Assembly: GCF_934294775.1 (NCBI RefSeq)
Contig: NZ_CAKRAH010000002.1
Coordinates: 53,009-117,008 of the forward strand
From: an uncultured Dorea sp.
GTDB taxonomy: Bacteria > Bacillota > Clostridia > Lachnospirales > Lachnospiraceae
Length of the DNA stretch: 64,000 nt
Direction: 5' to 3'
This document shows, in pieces, positions 25,384 through 33,412 of the stretch (position 1 is the first letter of the stretch; each line of letters starts with the position of its first letter). The notes under the pieces were generated by a model. That model ran no database searches and was not told the origin of the DNA. It saw only the letters and a list, made by a program, of their open reading frames with translations. The translations under genes were made by a program, and so were the position numbers.

Positions 25384-26715
25384 ATGGCAAGAGTAGCATT
25401 AAAGGACTGGAAAGAAAAGATCAGAGACCCGAAGATTGAGTGCATGAGCAGAGACGAGATGACAGCACTTCAGAGCGAGCGTCTGGTAAAACAGGTGAAA
25501 AATGTATACGATCATGTAGAATTTTACCGTAAAAAAATGGATGAGATAGGTGTAGAACCTGGAGATATCAAGGGGATTGAAGATATCGGAAAGCTTCCAT
25601 TTACAACAAAGGAAGATTTGAGAGCGAATTATCCATTTGGTCTTCTGGCTGTACCGCAGGATAAAATTGTTAGAGTCCAGGGAACATCAGGAACAACCGG
25701 AAAGCTTACTCTTGCTTCTTATACACAGAAAGATGTAGATGTATGGGGAGAGTGCGTGGCAAGAGGACTTACCATGGCAGGCCTTACTGCTGAGGACCGT
25801 ATCCATATCTGCTATGGATATGGACTCTTTACAGGAGGAATGGGGCTTGACTTTGGTGCAAGAAAGCTTGGCGCAATGGCAATCCCGATGTCAGCCGGTA
25901 ATACTAAGAGACAGCTGATGTGCATGGAAGACTTTGGTGCGACAGCATTTGCATGTACTCCGTCTTATGCGCTGTATCTTGCTGAGGCTGCCAATGAAGC
26001 AGGAATCGTAGATAAGTTGCAGCTAAAAGTCGGTATCAACGGTGCAGAGCCATGGACAGAAGAGATGCGTCTTAAGATTGAGGAGCTTCTGAATGTAAAC
26101 TGTTTTGATATCTATGGCTTATGTGAGGTTACAGGACCGGGTGTGGCATTAGAGTGTATCCACCACAAAGGTATGCATGTATATGAAGATTACTTCTATC
26201 CGGAAGTCTTAAATCCGGCTGATAACAGTCCTTGTGCAGATGGTGAGATCGGAGAACTGGTATTTACAACTCTTGCAAAAGAAGGTATGCCATTACTTCG
26301 TTACAGAACAAAAGACCTTACAAGTATCGATCATTCTACATGCGAATGTGGAAGAACGCTTCCTAGAATTTCCAAATTCAAAGGACGTACAGATGATATG
26401 AAGGTTATCCGTGGAGTCAACGTATTCCCAACACAGGTTGAGACAGCACTGCTTTCTATCGGTGGAGGAGTTGCACCACATTACCTGATGATCGTTGACC
26501 GTGAGAACAATTTGGATGTACTGACAGTTATGGTAGAGGTTGATGAAAAGTACTTCTCAGATGAGATCCGTAAGCTGGATGAATTAAAGAATAAGGTTGC
26601 AGCAGTCTTAAAACAGGCACTTGGTGTTGCAGTCAGAGTCAAACTGGTAGAGCCTAAGACTATCGAAAGAAGCGAAGGTAAGGCAAAACGTGTCATTGAC
26701 AATAGAGGTTTATAA
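25384..26715 (+). CDS. paaK: Phenylacetate-CoA ligase family protein
   Basis: A 443-residue adenylate-forming enzyme that links arylacetates and CoA. The P-loop VQGTSGTTGKLTLASYT is near 98-114, DIYGLCEVTGPGVALEC near 240, and the hinge YRTKDLTSIDHSTCECGRTLPRI near 305; FKGRTDDMKVIRGVNVFPTQVE precedes the C-terminal domain. Placed after iorAB it probably interconverts arylacetyl-CoA and free arylacetate. If run in reverse it could save energy as ATP; direction is inference. It starts 18 nt after iorB with AGGAGG upstream. Confidence 0.92.
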   Translation: MARVALKDWKEKIRDPKIECMSRDEMTALQSERLVKQVKNVYDHVEFYRKKMDEIGVEPGDIKGIEDIGKLPFTTKEDLRANYPFGLLAVPQDKIVRVQGTSGTTGKLTLASYTQKDVDVWGECVARGLTMAGLTAEDRIHICYGYGLFTGGMGLDFGARKLGAMAIPMSAGNTKRQLMCMEDFGATAFACTPSYALYLAEAANEAGIVDKLQLKVGINGAEPWTEEMRLKIEELLNVNCFDIYGLCEVTGPGVALECIHHKGMHVYEDYFYPEVLNPADNSPCADGEIGELVFTTLAKEGMPLLRYRTKDLTSIDHSTCECGRTLPRISKFKGRTDDMKVIRGVNVFPTQVETALLSIGGGVAPHYLMIVDRENNLDVLTVMVEVDEKYFSDEIRKLDELKNKVAAVLKQALGVAVRVKLVEPKTIERSEGKAKRVIDNRGL

Positions 26716-26730
26716 ACAGGAGGAAATAAC

Positions 26731-27174
26731 ATGGGCGTAAGTAATACCGTACAGCAGTTATCGGTTTTTTTGGAAAATAGAGAAGGACGTCTGGATGATG
26801 TTCTGGAAGTACTGGCAAAAAAAGATGTTAATATCGTAGCACTCAGTCTTGCAGATACATCGGATTATGGAATGCTCCGAATGATCGTATCAGACCCACA
26901 TAAGGGACGTGCGGCATTAAAGGAAGCGGGAATTACAGCAATGCTGACAGACGTAGTGGCACTGCGTGTGCCACATGCAACTGGTTCATTGAGTAAGGCA
27001 ATGCATCAGATTGTGGAAGGCGAAGTGAACATTGAGTATATGTATGCATTTGCCAATGGTGAAGATGCTGCCGCAGTATTAAAGAGTGATGATCCCGGAA
27101 GAGTGATCGATATTCTTAAAGGCAGCGGATTTGATGTATATAGTGCGGACGAAGCATACCGTGCGAATCAATAA
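26731..27174 (+). CDS. Tandem ACT-domain protein
   Basis: A 147-residue protein made of two ACT domains (about 7-70 and 76-143). The first reads QLSVFLENREGRLDDVLEVLAKKDVNIVALSLADTSDYGMLRMIV. ACT pairs usually bind amino acids and regulate partners. This COG4747-type protein commonly accompanies paaK/ior genes, and here it is 15 nt after paaK behind AGGAGG. It likely senses an aromatic amino acid for the operon; that is inference. Confidence 0.88.
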   Translation: MGVSNTVQQLSVFLENREGRLDDVLEVLAKKDVNIVALSLADTSDYGMLRMIVSDPHKGRAALKEAGITAMLTDVVALRVPHATGSLSKAMHQIVEGEVNIEYMYAFANGEDAAAVLKSDDPGRVIDILKGSGFDVYSADEAYRANQ

Positions 27175-27192
27175 CTTGGAAAGAGGAAAGAT

Positions 27193-27933
27193 ATGAGCGC
27201 AGATAAGAGTGACATTTTAAAAAAGATGAGAGAATCTGAGGCAATCTATGTACTGATGTCTGATTGTACCAGACTTCCGTTCGTAGTATGTGATCCGGAG
27301 ACTTATGATGATGAAGTATTTATCTTCTTTTCAGAACAGGATGCAATGCAGGCGGGACAGGAATATATCAAAGAGAACCAGCCATTGAAGATATTTAAAA
27401 TCGAAAACAAATATATGCTTTCTTTTTACAGCAGTCTGTTCCCAATCGGGGTAAACTGTATGGTAGTCGGAAAGGGAACAGAAGAAGAGACTTCGGTTCA
27501 GTTAGGAGAACTGGTGAGAAGACCGGTTCCAAAGCCGGGAGAAGAGCCGGTGGAAAATCCGGAGCTTCAGCTTACTGCAATGTATTTCATGCAGAAAGTC
27601 AGAATTCAGAAAAATATGGAGATGACAGAAGATTTGCAGGAGTTACAGGAAGAGCTGATGGCGCATTACCAGAAGGGAAGATATATTACAGCAGTTGGGG
27701 AAGATAAGCAGATGCCGGTTCTGACCAAAAAAGACGGACAGGTGTTACAGCCGGTCTTCACTGATGTACAGGAATTCCTGAAATTCCAGAATGAAAACAA
27801 AGATAAAAAATTCACTATGGGACTTGTAGATGCAGGAAGAATTCCGGAACTTCTGCTTCCGGATACTACGGGAATTGTAGTTAATCCATTTGGCGTGGAT
27901 CTTCAGCTGAATGTATCAAGACCACAGGCGTAA
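27193..27933 (+). CDS. SseB-like N-terminal domain protein
   Basis: A 246-residue cytoplasmic protein. The first half (LPFVVCDPETYDDEVFIFFSEQDAMQAGQEYI...FYSSLFPIGVNCMVV) resembles the SseB N-terminal domain. A charged linker with KPGEEPVENPELQL follows, and a second similar domain begins near 155 (AVGEDKQMPVLTKKDGQVLQPVFTDVQEFLKF) ending GIVVNPFGVDLQLNV, typical of SseB repeats. The role of the family is unclear. It lies 18 nt after the ACT gene and may belong to the same transcript, ending at element copy B. Confidence 0.78.
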   Translation: MSADKSDILKKMRESEAIYVLMSDCTRLPFVVCDPETYDDEVFIFFSEQDAMQAGQEYIKENQPLKIFKIENKYMLSFYSSLFPIGVNCMVVGKGTEEETSVQLGELVRRPVPKPGEEPVENPELQLTAMYFMQKVRIQKNMEMTEDLQELQEELMAHYQKGRYITAVGEDKQMPVLTKKDGQVLQPVFTDVQEFLKFQNENKDKKFTMGLVDAGRIPELLLPDTTGIVVNPFGVDLQLNVSRPQA

Positions 27934-27943
27934 AGTAAATGAA

Positions 27944-27994
27944 AAAGAAGTCACAGTTCAGAAGTACGATGAAGCTTTGTCCTGTGGCTTCTTT
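27944..27994 (+). repeat. Hairpin preceding element copy B
   Basis: AAAGAAGTCACAG (27944-27956) pairs with CTGTGGCTTCTTT (27982-27994), with one G-T wobble. A comparable AAGAAAGTCACATGA hairpin stands at the same side of element copy A, so this may be an optional first stem of the element. Confidence 0.55.
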
Positions 27995-28003
27995 GAGAAA
28001 TGC

Positions 28004-28048
28004 AGAGAACCTGCCACTGGCAGCTTCTCTTGCATACTTTGGTATAAC
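28004..28048 (+). repeat. Dispersed structured element, copy B
   Basis: AGAGAACCTGCCA and TGGCAGCTTCTCT form a palindrome broken by one mismatch, followed by TTGCATAC-TTTG-GTAT, a small hairpin, and an A-run leading into a terminator. This is the clearest copy. It lies downstream of the SseB-like gene in the same direction. Confidence 0.8.
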
Positions 28049-28083
28049 AAAAATCCGGACAGCTGTATGCTGCCCGGATTTTG
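28049..28083. terminator. Terminator after the SseB-like gene
   Basis: AAAATCCGG (28050-28058) pairs with CCGGATTTT (28074-28082), with inner CAGC/GCTG pairing. It separates the rightward ior operon from the leftward cold-shock gene and can serve both. Confidence 0.85.
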
Positions 28084-28184
28084 CAATCTCTCTCTCGTTA
28101 TGATATATAAATCTTTTAAATATTCAAATCTGAAATAGCTATATTTTAATATATAAAAGGTACATCAAAATTCGATTGTGTTGA

Positions 28185-28382
28185 TTAGAGTTTTGTTACG
28201 TTAACTGCCTGTGGTCCTTTAGCGCCGTCTGTAACATCGTATTCTACTTCCTGACCTTCTTCAAGGGTCTTGAAGCCTTCCATATTCAGTCCTGAATAGT
28301 GTACGAATACATCATGCCCTTCAGCATCTGAAATGAAACCGTAGCCTTTTTGGTTGTTAAACCATTTTACAGTACCTTTCAT
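28185..28382 (-). CDS. Cold-shock protein (CspA family)
   Basis: A 65-residue single cold-shock domain. It starts MKGTVKWFNNQKGYGFI and contains the RNP1 (KGYGFI) and RNP2 (VFVHYS) nucleic-acid binding motifs; the C-terminus KGPQAVNVTKL is standard. It acts as an RNA chaperone. GGAGG lies before the ATG. A leader of roughly 75 nt separates the start from a clear promoter, and cold-shock leaders often fold to control translation. Confidence 0.95.
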   Translation of the reverse strand: MKGTVKWFNNQKGYGFISDAEGHDVFVHYSGLNMEGFKTLEEGQEVEYDVTDGAKGPQAVNVTKL

Positions 28383-28463
28383 TGTTATACCTCCATAAAA
28401 ATTATTGAAATCATGTAAGTATAGGATAATCTATAAAGATAGTCTATAAATTACACTGCTGTC

Positions 28464-28492
28464 AGATTAGCATATATCGATAAAACAGTCAA
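28464..28492 (-). promoter_or_regulatory. Promoter of the cold-shock gene
   Basis: Leftward TTGACT (28492-28487), 17 nt, then TAATCT (28469-28464) with an extended TG just upstream of the -10. It gives a leader of about 75 nt. Confidence 0.8.
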
Positions 28493-28539
28493 TGGATTTA
28501 TGGAATGTTTTTGTGTTTTTATACAAAAAATCAATGGGC

Positions 28540-28568
28540 TTGACGAATGAACGACAAGCGTGTAAAGT
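28540..28568 (+). promoter_or_regulatory. Promoter of ptsI
   Basis: TTGACG (28540-28545), 17 nt, TAAAGT (28563-28568), about 50 nt before the ptsI start. It is back-to-back with the cold-shock promoter. Confidence 0.75.
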
Positions 28569-28621
28569 ATTAATTGCCATGCAGATGACAAGATGAATAA
28601 AAGATTTGAAGGAATACAATT

Positions 28622-30247
28622 ATGATTACACTGACCGGAAAAAAAATATCAGAAGGAATTGCAATCGGAAGACTTTCTTTTTATAAACGGGAAACAAAAG
28701 AGATTCGCAGAATCTATGTAAAAGATGTAGAAAAAGAGGTGCAGCGCTTTCAAAGAGCAAGGCAGAAAGCACTTCAGGAACTGAAGAATCTGTATGAATA
28801 CGCAGAAAAAGAAGTCGGTGAGGCGAATGCAGCGATATTTGAGATGCAGCAGATGATCCTGGAAGACCAGGAGATGATCCAGCAGATCACGAATATTATA
28901 GTAGAACACAAGTTAAATGCAGAATATGCAGTAAAAAGTACGATGGAGAATGTACTGGCAAGTGCGAATAAGAGCAGTAAAACATACATACAGGGACATG
29001 ATCCGGATGTAAAAGATGTCAGTGCAAGAATGCTTAGAATTCTTGCCAGGGTATGGAAGGATCGTATGATGGTGGATGAGCCGTTTATCCTGGCGTCCGG
29101 GGATCTGTATCCAAGTGAGACTGTAAAACTGAATAAGACAAAAGTGCTTGGATTTGTCACAAAATATGGAACGATTAATTCCCACACAGCAGTCCTTGCA
29201 AGAACCAAGGGGATTCCGGCGGTGATCGGACTTGAAGAATCCCTGAAAAAAGAATATGAAGGAAAGACGATCATCATTGATGGATTTGAAGGAAAAATCT
29301 ATATCGAACCAGATTATACAACCATCACGAAGATGAGACAGCTTCAGGATGCGAACCATACACAGGTACAGAATCTGGAACGCTTAAAAGGAAAAGAAAA
29401 TATCACACAGAGTGGACAAAGAGTAGATGTCTGCGCCAATATCGGGGCAAGAGAAGATATTGAGAATGTACTAAGATGTGATGCCGGCGGAATCGGACTG
29501 TTCAGAAGTGAATTCCTCTACCGGGACAATGGTTCCAGACTTCCGGCAGAAGAACAGCAATTTCAGATGTACCGTCTGGCCGCAGAAGCCATGGGAACAA
29601 AAAAAGTAGTGATCAGAACAGCGGATCTTGGAGGCGGGAAAAAAGCAGAATGCCTGGATCTTGGAGAAGAGGACAATCCTGAGATCGGTTACCGTGGAAT
29701 CCGGGTATCGCTTGATAAAGAAGAGATATTTAAGACACAGCTGCGTGCGATCCTCCGTGCATCGGCACATGGTAATGTACAGATCCTGTTGCCGATGATC
29801 ACTTCGGTAGAAGAAGTCATGCAGGCAAAGCTGATTCTTGAAAAAGTAAAAAAAGACTTGAAGACAGAACGGATCCCATTTGACGAGGAGATACCGGTAG
29901 GCGTTATGATCGAGACGCCGGCGGCTGTTATGATCAGCGGAGAACTTGCAAGAGAAGTAGATTTTTTCAGTATAGGTACGAATGATCTGACACAACTTAC
30001 GCTTGGAATGGACAGAACCAACGAAAAATTGAATCGTTATTATAATCCACATCATCCTGCATTGTTAAAGATGATTCGGATCATCACGAATAATGTACAT
30101 CTGGAAGGAAAGAAGATCAGTCTGACCGGTGATCTGGCAGCAGATCTGGATATGACGGAGACATTGCTTCAGATGGGGATCGATGAGTTGTCTGTCGCAC
30201 CGAACCAGGTGCTTGCTTTAAGAAAAAAAATAAGAGAAATACAGTAA
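28622..30247 (+). CDS. ptsI: PTS enzyme I (phosphoenolpyruvate-protein phosphotransferase)
   Basis: A 541-residue enzyme I that transfers phosphate from PEP to HPr. The N-terminal helical HPr-binding part is followed by the phospho-histidine region KYGTINSHTAVLARTKGIPAV (His near 187), then the PEP barrel with GIGLFRSEFLYRD near 290, GVMIETPAAVMI near 425 and FSIGTNDLTQLTLGMDR near 450. It is slightly shorter than the usual 570 residues, mainly at the C-terminal end. ptsH is not in the window; the gene stands alone behind its own promoter. Confidence 0.94.
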   Translation: MITLTGKKISEGIAIGRLSFYKRETKEIRRIYVKDVEKEVQRFQRARQKALQELKNLYEYAEKEVGEANAAIFEMQQMILEDQEMIQQITNIIVEHKLNAEYAVKSTMENVLASANKSSKTYIQGHDPDVKDVSARMLRILARVWKDRMMVDEPFILASGDLYPSETVKLNKTKVLGFVTKYGTINSHTAVLARTKGIPAVIGLEESLKKEYEGKTIIIDGFEGKIYIEPDYTTITKMRQLQDANHTQVQNLERLKGKENITQSGQRVDVCANIGAREDIENVLRCDAGGIGLFRSEFLYRDNGSRLPAEEQQFQMYRLAAEAMGTKKVVIRTADLGGGKKAECLDLGEEDNPEIGYRGIRVSLDKEEIFKTQLRAILRASAHGNVQILLPMITSVEEVMQAKLILEKVKKDLKTERIPFDEEIPVGVMIETPAAVMISGELAREVDFFSIGTNDLTQLTLGMDRTNEKLNRYYNPHHPALLKMIRIITNNVHLEGKKISLTGDLAADLDMTETLLQMGIDELSVAPNQVLALRKKIREIQ

Positions 30248-30296
30248 TTGTAGTAGTTATCTTATTTTTTGAGAGTATAAGGGGGATAAAAGCAAC

Positions 30297-30646
30297 ATGT
30301 TGGAAAAATTATTCAAACTCCGTGAAAACGGAACAGATGTCAGGACAGAGGTCATGGCAGGAATCACTACATTTATGACAATGGCATATATCCTTTGCAA
30401 TTCCTGCAAACCTGAAGTCAGCCGTAAGTGTAGGAATTGGACTTTGATGACTTTTCAGAAGCACTGCCATGTTATATCTGTATTCTGGCGATGCCATTCT
30501 TCTACAGTATTTCAGAAGGAATTTCTATGGGAGTTATCTCTTATGTGATTCTGAATCTGATGACAGGACAGGCAAAAGAAAAGAAAATCAGTGCACTGAT
30601 GTATGTACTTGCGGTATTATTCATATTGAAATATATCTTTCTGTAA
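30297..30646 (+). pseudogene. Broken NCS2-family purine/xanthine permease
   Basis: Three pieces of one permease remain. The first (MLEKLFKLRENGTDVRTEVMAGITTFMTMAYIL) is the normal NCS2 N-terminus. A second, in another frame at about 30391-30444, reads FAIPANLKSAVSVGIGL, from the middle of the protein. A third (DFDDFSEALPCYICILAMPFFYSISEGISMG...LKYIFL) is the C-terminus. Roughly 330 residues are missing in two internal deletions with frame changes. The start region and ribosome binding site survive. It is a recent-looking relic with no transport function. Confidence 0.88.
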
Positions 30647-30669
30647 AATATAATAGAAAGTGGAGAACG

Positions 30670-30699
30670 AAAAGAGATCGGAATTTCCGGTCTCTTTTC
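30670..30699. terminator. Hairpin between the permease relic and the ABC-F gene
   Basis: AAAAGAGATCGGAA (30670-30683) pairs with TTCCGGTCTCTTTT (30685-30698), including one T-G wobble. It is probably the old permease terminator; as it precedes the ABC-F gene, a role as attenuator is also possible. Confidence 0.75.
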
Positions 30700-30709
30700 T
30701 GAATACGAA

Positions 30710-30752
30710 TGTATCTGCAGGAAAGTAATATATGGTGAGCGATGCAGATACA
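30710..30752 (+). promoter_or_regulatory. Leader hairpin just upstream of the ABC-F ribosome binding site
   Basis: TGTATCTGC (30710-30718) pairs perfectly with GCAGATACA (30744-30752), ending 3 nt before AAGGAGG. A short frame starting at ATG 30732 (MVSDADTTRRT) crosses the gene start in another frame, which could couple leader translation to expression. Confidence 0.45.
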
Positions 30753-30765
30753 ACAAGGAGGACGT

Positions 30766-32598
30766 ATGAACTTACTTACGATGGAACATATTACAAAGGC
30801 CTATACAGACAGAGTCCTTCTGGATGATGTGGCATTTAGTATTAATGAGAATGAAAAGATCGGTGTGATCGGAATCAATGGAATGGGTAAATCTACTCTG
30901 TTGAAGGTTGCCGCAGGGATCGAGCCATATGATGAAGGCAAGATCAGCATGGGGAATCAGGTGAAGATCTGTTATCTTCCGCAGACACCTGTATTTGAAG
31001 AAGGAACAACGGTTCTGAAAGCAGCAGTTGCAGATAACGTAGATGAACTGAATCAGTGGACGATAGAAGCAGATGCCAAAGCGATGCTAAACCAGCTGGG
31101 ATTCTATGACTATGATGAAAAGGTAGAACACATGTCGGGTGGACAAAAGAAAAGAATCGCACTGGTCAATGCACTTCTTACTTCTGCGGATATTCTGGTG
31201 CTGGATGAGCCGACCAACCACCTTGATAATGCGATGTCTGAGTGGCTGGAGGAATATCTGATCCAGTTCAGGGGAGCGATTCTTATGGTGACACATGACA
31301 GATATTTCCTGGACCGTGTGGCGACCAGAATTGTAGAAGTGGATCAGGGAAAATTATATAATTATCCGGGCAATTATTCGGAATTTGTAAAATTAAAAGC
31401 AGAACGTCAGGACATCGCGCTTGCAACGGAGAGAAAGAGAAAAAGTCTCCTCCGTACAGAGCTTGAATGGCTGGGACGTGGTGCAAGAGCCAGAAGTACA
31501 AAGCAGAAAGCGCACATTGACCGGATTAAAGCGATGCAGGAGATAAAGGACATTCAGGAAGAAAAGAGAGTAATTCTGGATTCTGTGGCATCCCGTATGG
31601 GTAATAAGACGATAGAGCTTGAAAATATCTGCAAGTCTTATGGCGGTAAAAAGCTGATTGATGACTACAGTTACATTTTCCTGAAAAATGACAGGATAGG
31701 AATCATTGGTCCGAATGGATGTGGTAAGACTACACTGTTGAAGATTATTAACGGAATTGTAAAACCAGACAGTGGCACGATGGAAATCGGACAGACGATA
31801 AAAATCGGATATTTCTCCCAGGAGAATGAATATATGGATGCCTCCATGAAGGTGATCGATTATGTAAAAGAAGTCGGTGAGTATGTAACGACATCCGATG
31901 GAAAGATCACGGCATCACAGATGCTGGAACGGTTCTTATTCGATGGCGCCATGCAGTGGTCCAAAATAGAAAAACTATCCGGTGGAGAAAAAAGAAGGCT
32001 GTATCTGATGCGTGTCCTGATGAGTGCACCAAACGTTCTGATCCTGGATGAGCCGACAAATGACCTGGACATCCAGACACTTACAATTCTGGAAGATTAT
32101 CTGGATCATTTTGATGGTATCATTATTACGGTATCGCATGACAGATATTTTCTGGACCGTGTTGTAAGCAGAATCTTCTCTTTTGAAGGAGAAGGAAAAA
32201 TCCGCCAGTTCGAGGGAGGTTATTCGGATTATCTGATCCGTAAAGAACTGGAAGGCGAAAATAGTGCTGTTCCGTTAAAAGGCCATAATCAGGAAAAAGA
32301 AATGGCCCCAAAGCCAGAAGGAAGTTCTTCAAAGGATACATGGAAGCAAAGAGAGCCGAAGTTAAAATTCTCATTCAAAGAACAGCGTGAATTTGAAACC
32401 ATTGATGATGACATTGCCACGCTGGAAGAAAAGCTTGAAAAGCTGGATGAACAAATGGCTGCCAATGCGACCAACTCCGTAAAGCTTGGCGAACTGATGA
32501 AGGAAAAAGAAGAGACCGAACAGGCTCTTGATGAAAAGATGGAGAGATGGGTATATCTGAACGATTTGAATGAAAAGATTCAAAATGCAAAAGCATAA
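30766..32598 (+). CDS. ABC-F family ATPase (Uup-like)
   Basis: A 610-residue soluble protein with two ATP-binding cassettes and no membrane domain. Walker A motifs are GINGMGKST near 38 and GPNGCGKTT near 318; signatures MSGGQKKRIAL and LSGGEKRRLYL; Walker B LVLDEPTNHLD and LILDEPTNDLD. The inter-domain linker is charged and the C-terminus from about 540 is a coiled coil (LEEKLEKLDEQMAANATNSVKLGELMKEKEE), which points to the Uup branch acting on ribosomes or nucleic acids. Start ATG 30766 has AAGGAGG; the upstream ATG 30742 lies inside a leader hairpin. Confidence 0.9.
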   Translation: MNLLTMEHITKAYTDRVLLDDVAFSINENEKIGVIGINGMGKSTLLKVAAGIEPYDEGKISMGNQVKICYLPQTPVFEEGTTVLKAAVADNVDELNQWTIEADAKAMLNQLGFYDYDEKVEHMSGGQKKRIALVNALLTSADILVLDEPTNHLDNAMSEWLEEYLIQFRGAILMVTHDRYFLDRVATRIVEVDQGKLYNYPGNYSEFVKLKAERQDIALATERKRKSLLRTELEWLGRGARARSTKQKAHIDRIKAMQEIKDIQEEKRVILDSVASRMGNKTIELENICKSYGGKKLIDDYSYIFLKNDRIGIIGPNGCGKTTLLKIINGIVKPDSGTMEIGQTIKIGYFSQENEYMDASMKVIDYVKEVGEYVTTSDGKITASQMLERFLFDGAMQWSKIEKLSGGEKRRLYLMRVLMSAPNVLILDEPTNDLDIQTLTILEDYLDHFDGIIITVSHDRYFLDRVVSRIFSFEGEGKIRQFEGGYSDYLIRKELEGENSAVPLKGHNQEKEMAPKPEGSSSKDTWKQREPKLKFSFKEQREFETIDDDIATLEEKLEKLDEQMAANATNSVKLGELMKEKEETEQALDEKMERWVYLNDLNEKIQNAKA

Positions 32599-32611
32599 GG
32601 AGGACAAAAAG

Positions 32612-33346
32612 ATGAACTGGACAAGAGAAAGACTCAAAGAAAATGGGAAAGTAGCATTCAAACGTAATTACTGGTCATGCGTTGCAGTATCAGTGATTAT
32701 GGCAGTTATTGCAGGAATTACAGGTATCGGAAGCAGCAGAAGTGGAAGTGAGGCACGATACCAGGGATATTCCGGCAGTTATTCATCCGGACATACACTA
32801 TTTTCCATCCCGGGTATTACGATGGGACTGGCGGTTCTTAGTGTAGTTTTGCTTTCGACAATTGTTATATGGGCACTGGATATCTTTGTGGGCAATCTGA
32901 TCGAAGTAGGGGGAAAGAAATTCTTCATACTTAATAAGACAGAGTCACCTTCCGTAGGAACCGTGCTTGACGGATTCAAATCCGGACAGTATGTGAACAT
33001 CGTGCTTACTATGTTTTTGAAAAATCTGTTTACTACATTGTGGACGTTGCTTCTGGTAGTTCCGGGAATTGTCAAACATTATGAATATCTGATGATTCCA
33101 TATATTCTGGCAGAAAATCCGGGAATGGACAGAAAAGAAGCATTTAAGATCAGCAAACGAATGATGGACGGACAGAAGATGGATACGTTTATTCTGGATC
33201 TTTCGTTTATCGGATGGGCATTCCTGTCTGCAATTACGTGTGGAATCGTTGGAATCTTCTATGCAAATCCATATCGCGAGGCAACCTTTGCAGAACTGTA
33301 TGCATTCAATAAAGCAAAAGCATATGAAGAAGGATATATCAGATAA
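32612..33346 (+). CDS. DUF975 family membrane protein
   Basis: A 244-residue membrane protein of the DUF975 family. The N-terminus MNWTRERLKENGKVAFKRNYWSCVAVSVIMAVIAGI is characteristic. A serine/glycine/tyrosine-rich loop follows, then four to five further hydrophobic segments and ENPGMDRKEAFKISKRMMDGQKMDTF, the conserved motif near 185. Function unknown. AAGGAGG precedes ATG 32612, 13 nt after the ABC-F stop, so they may be cotranscribed. A hairpin with CCGGAGTCTTTT and AAAAGATTCCGG arms follows the gene. Confidence 0.85.
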   Translation: MNWTRERLKENGKVAFKRNYWSCVAVSVIMAVIAGITGIGSSRSGSEARYQGYSGSYSSGHTLFSIPGITMGLAVLSVVLLSTIVIWALDIFVGNLIEVGGKKFFILNKTESPSVGTVLDGFKSGQYVNIVLTMFLKNLFTTLWTLLLVVPGIVKHYEYLMIPYILAENPGMDRKEAFKISKRMMDGQKMDTFILDLSFIGWAFLSAITCGIVGIFYANPYREATFAELYAFNKAKAYEEGYIR

Positions 33347-33359
33347 ATACGATAGATTT

Positions 33360-33390
33360 CCGGAGTCTTTTTTCTACAAAAGATTCCGGG
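33360..33390. terminator. Intergenic hairpin after the DUF975 gene
   Basis: CCGGAGTCTTTT pairs with AAAAGATTCCGG with one mismatch. A T-run falls inside the 5' arm rather than after the 3' arm, so termination would work better leftward; it may instead be a processing or stability stem. Confidence 0.5.
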
Positions 33391-33412
33391 AGTACGTTAA
33401 TGAGGAGAATGT

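Noticed and set aside
27911..28138. A 75-codon open frame overlapping the end of the SseB-like gene
   Set aside because: It runs through a hairpin, element copy B and a terminator; no ribosome binding site and no protein-like composition.
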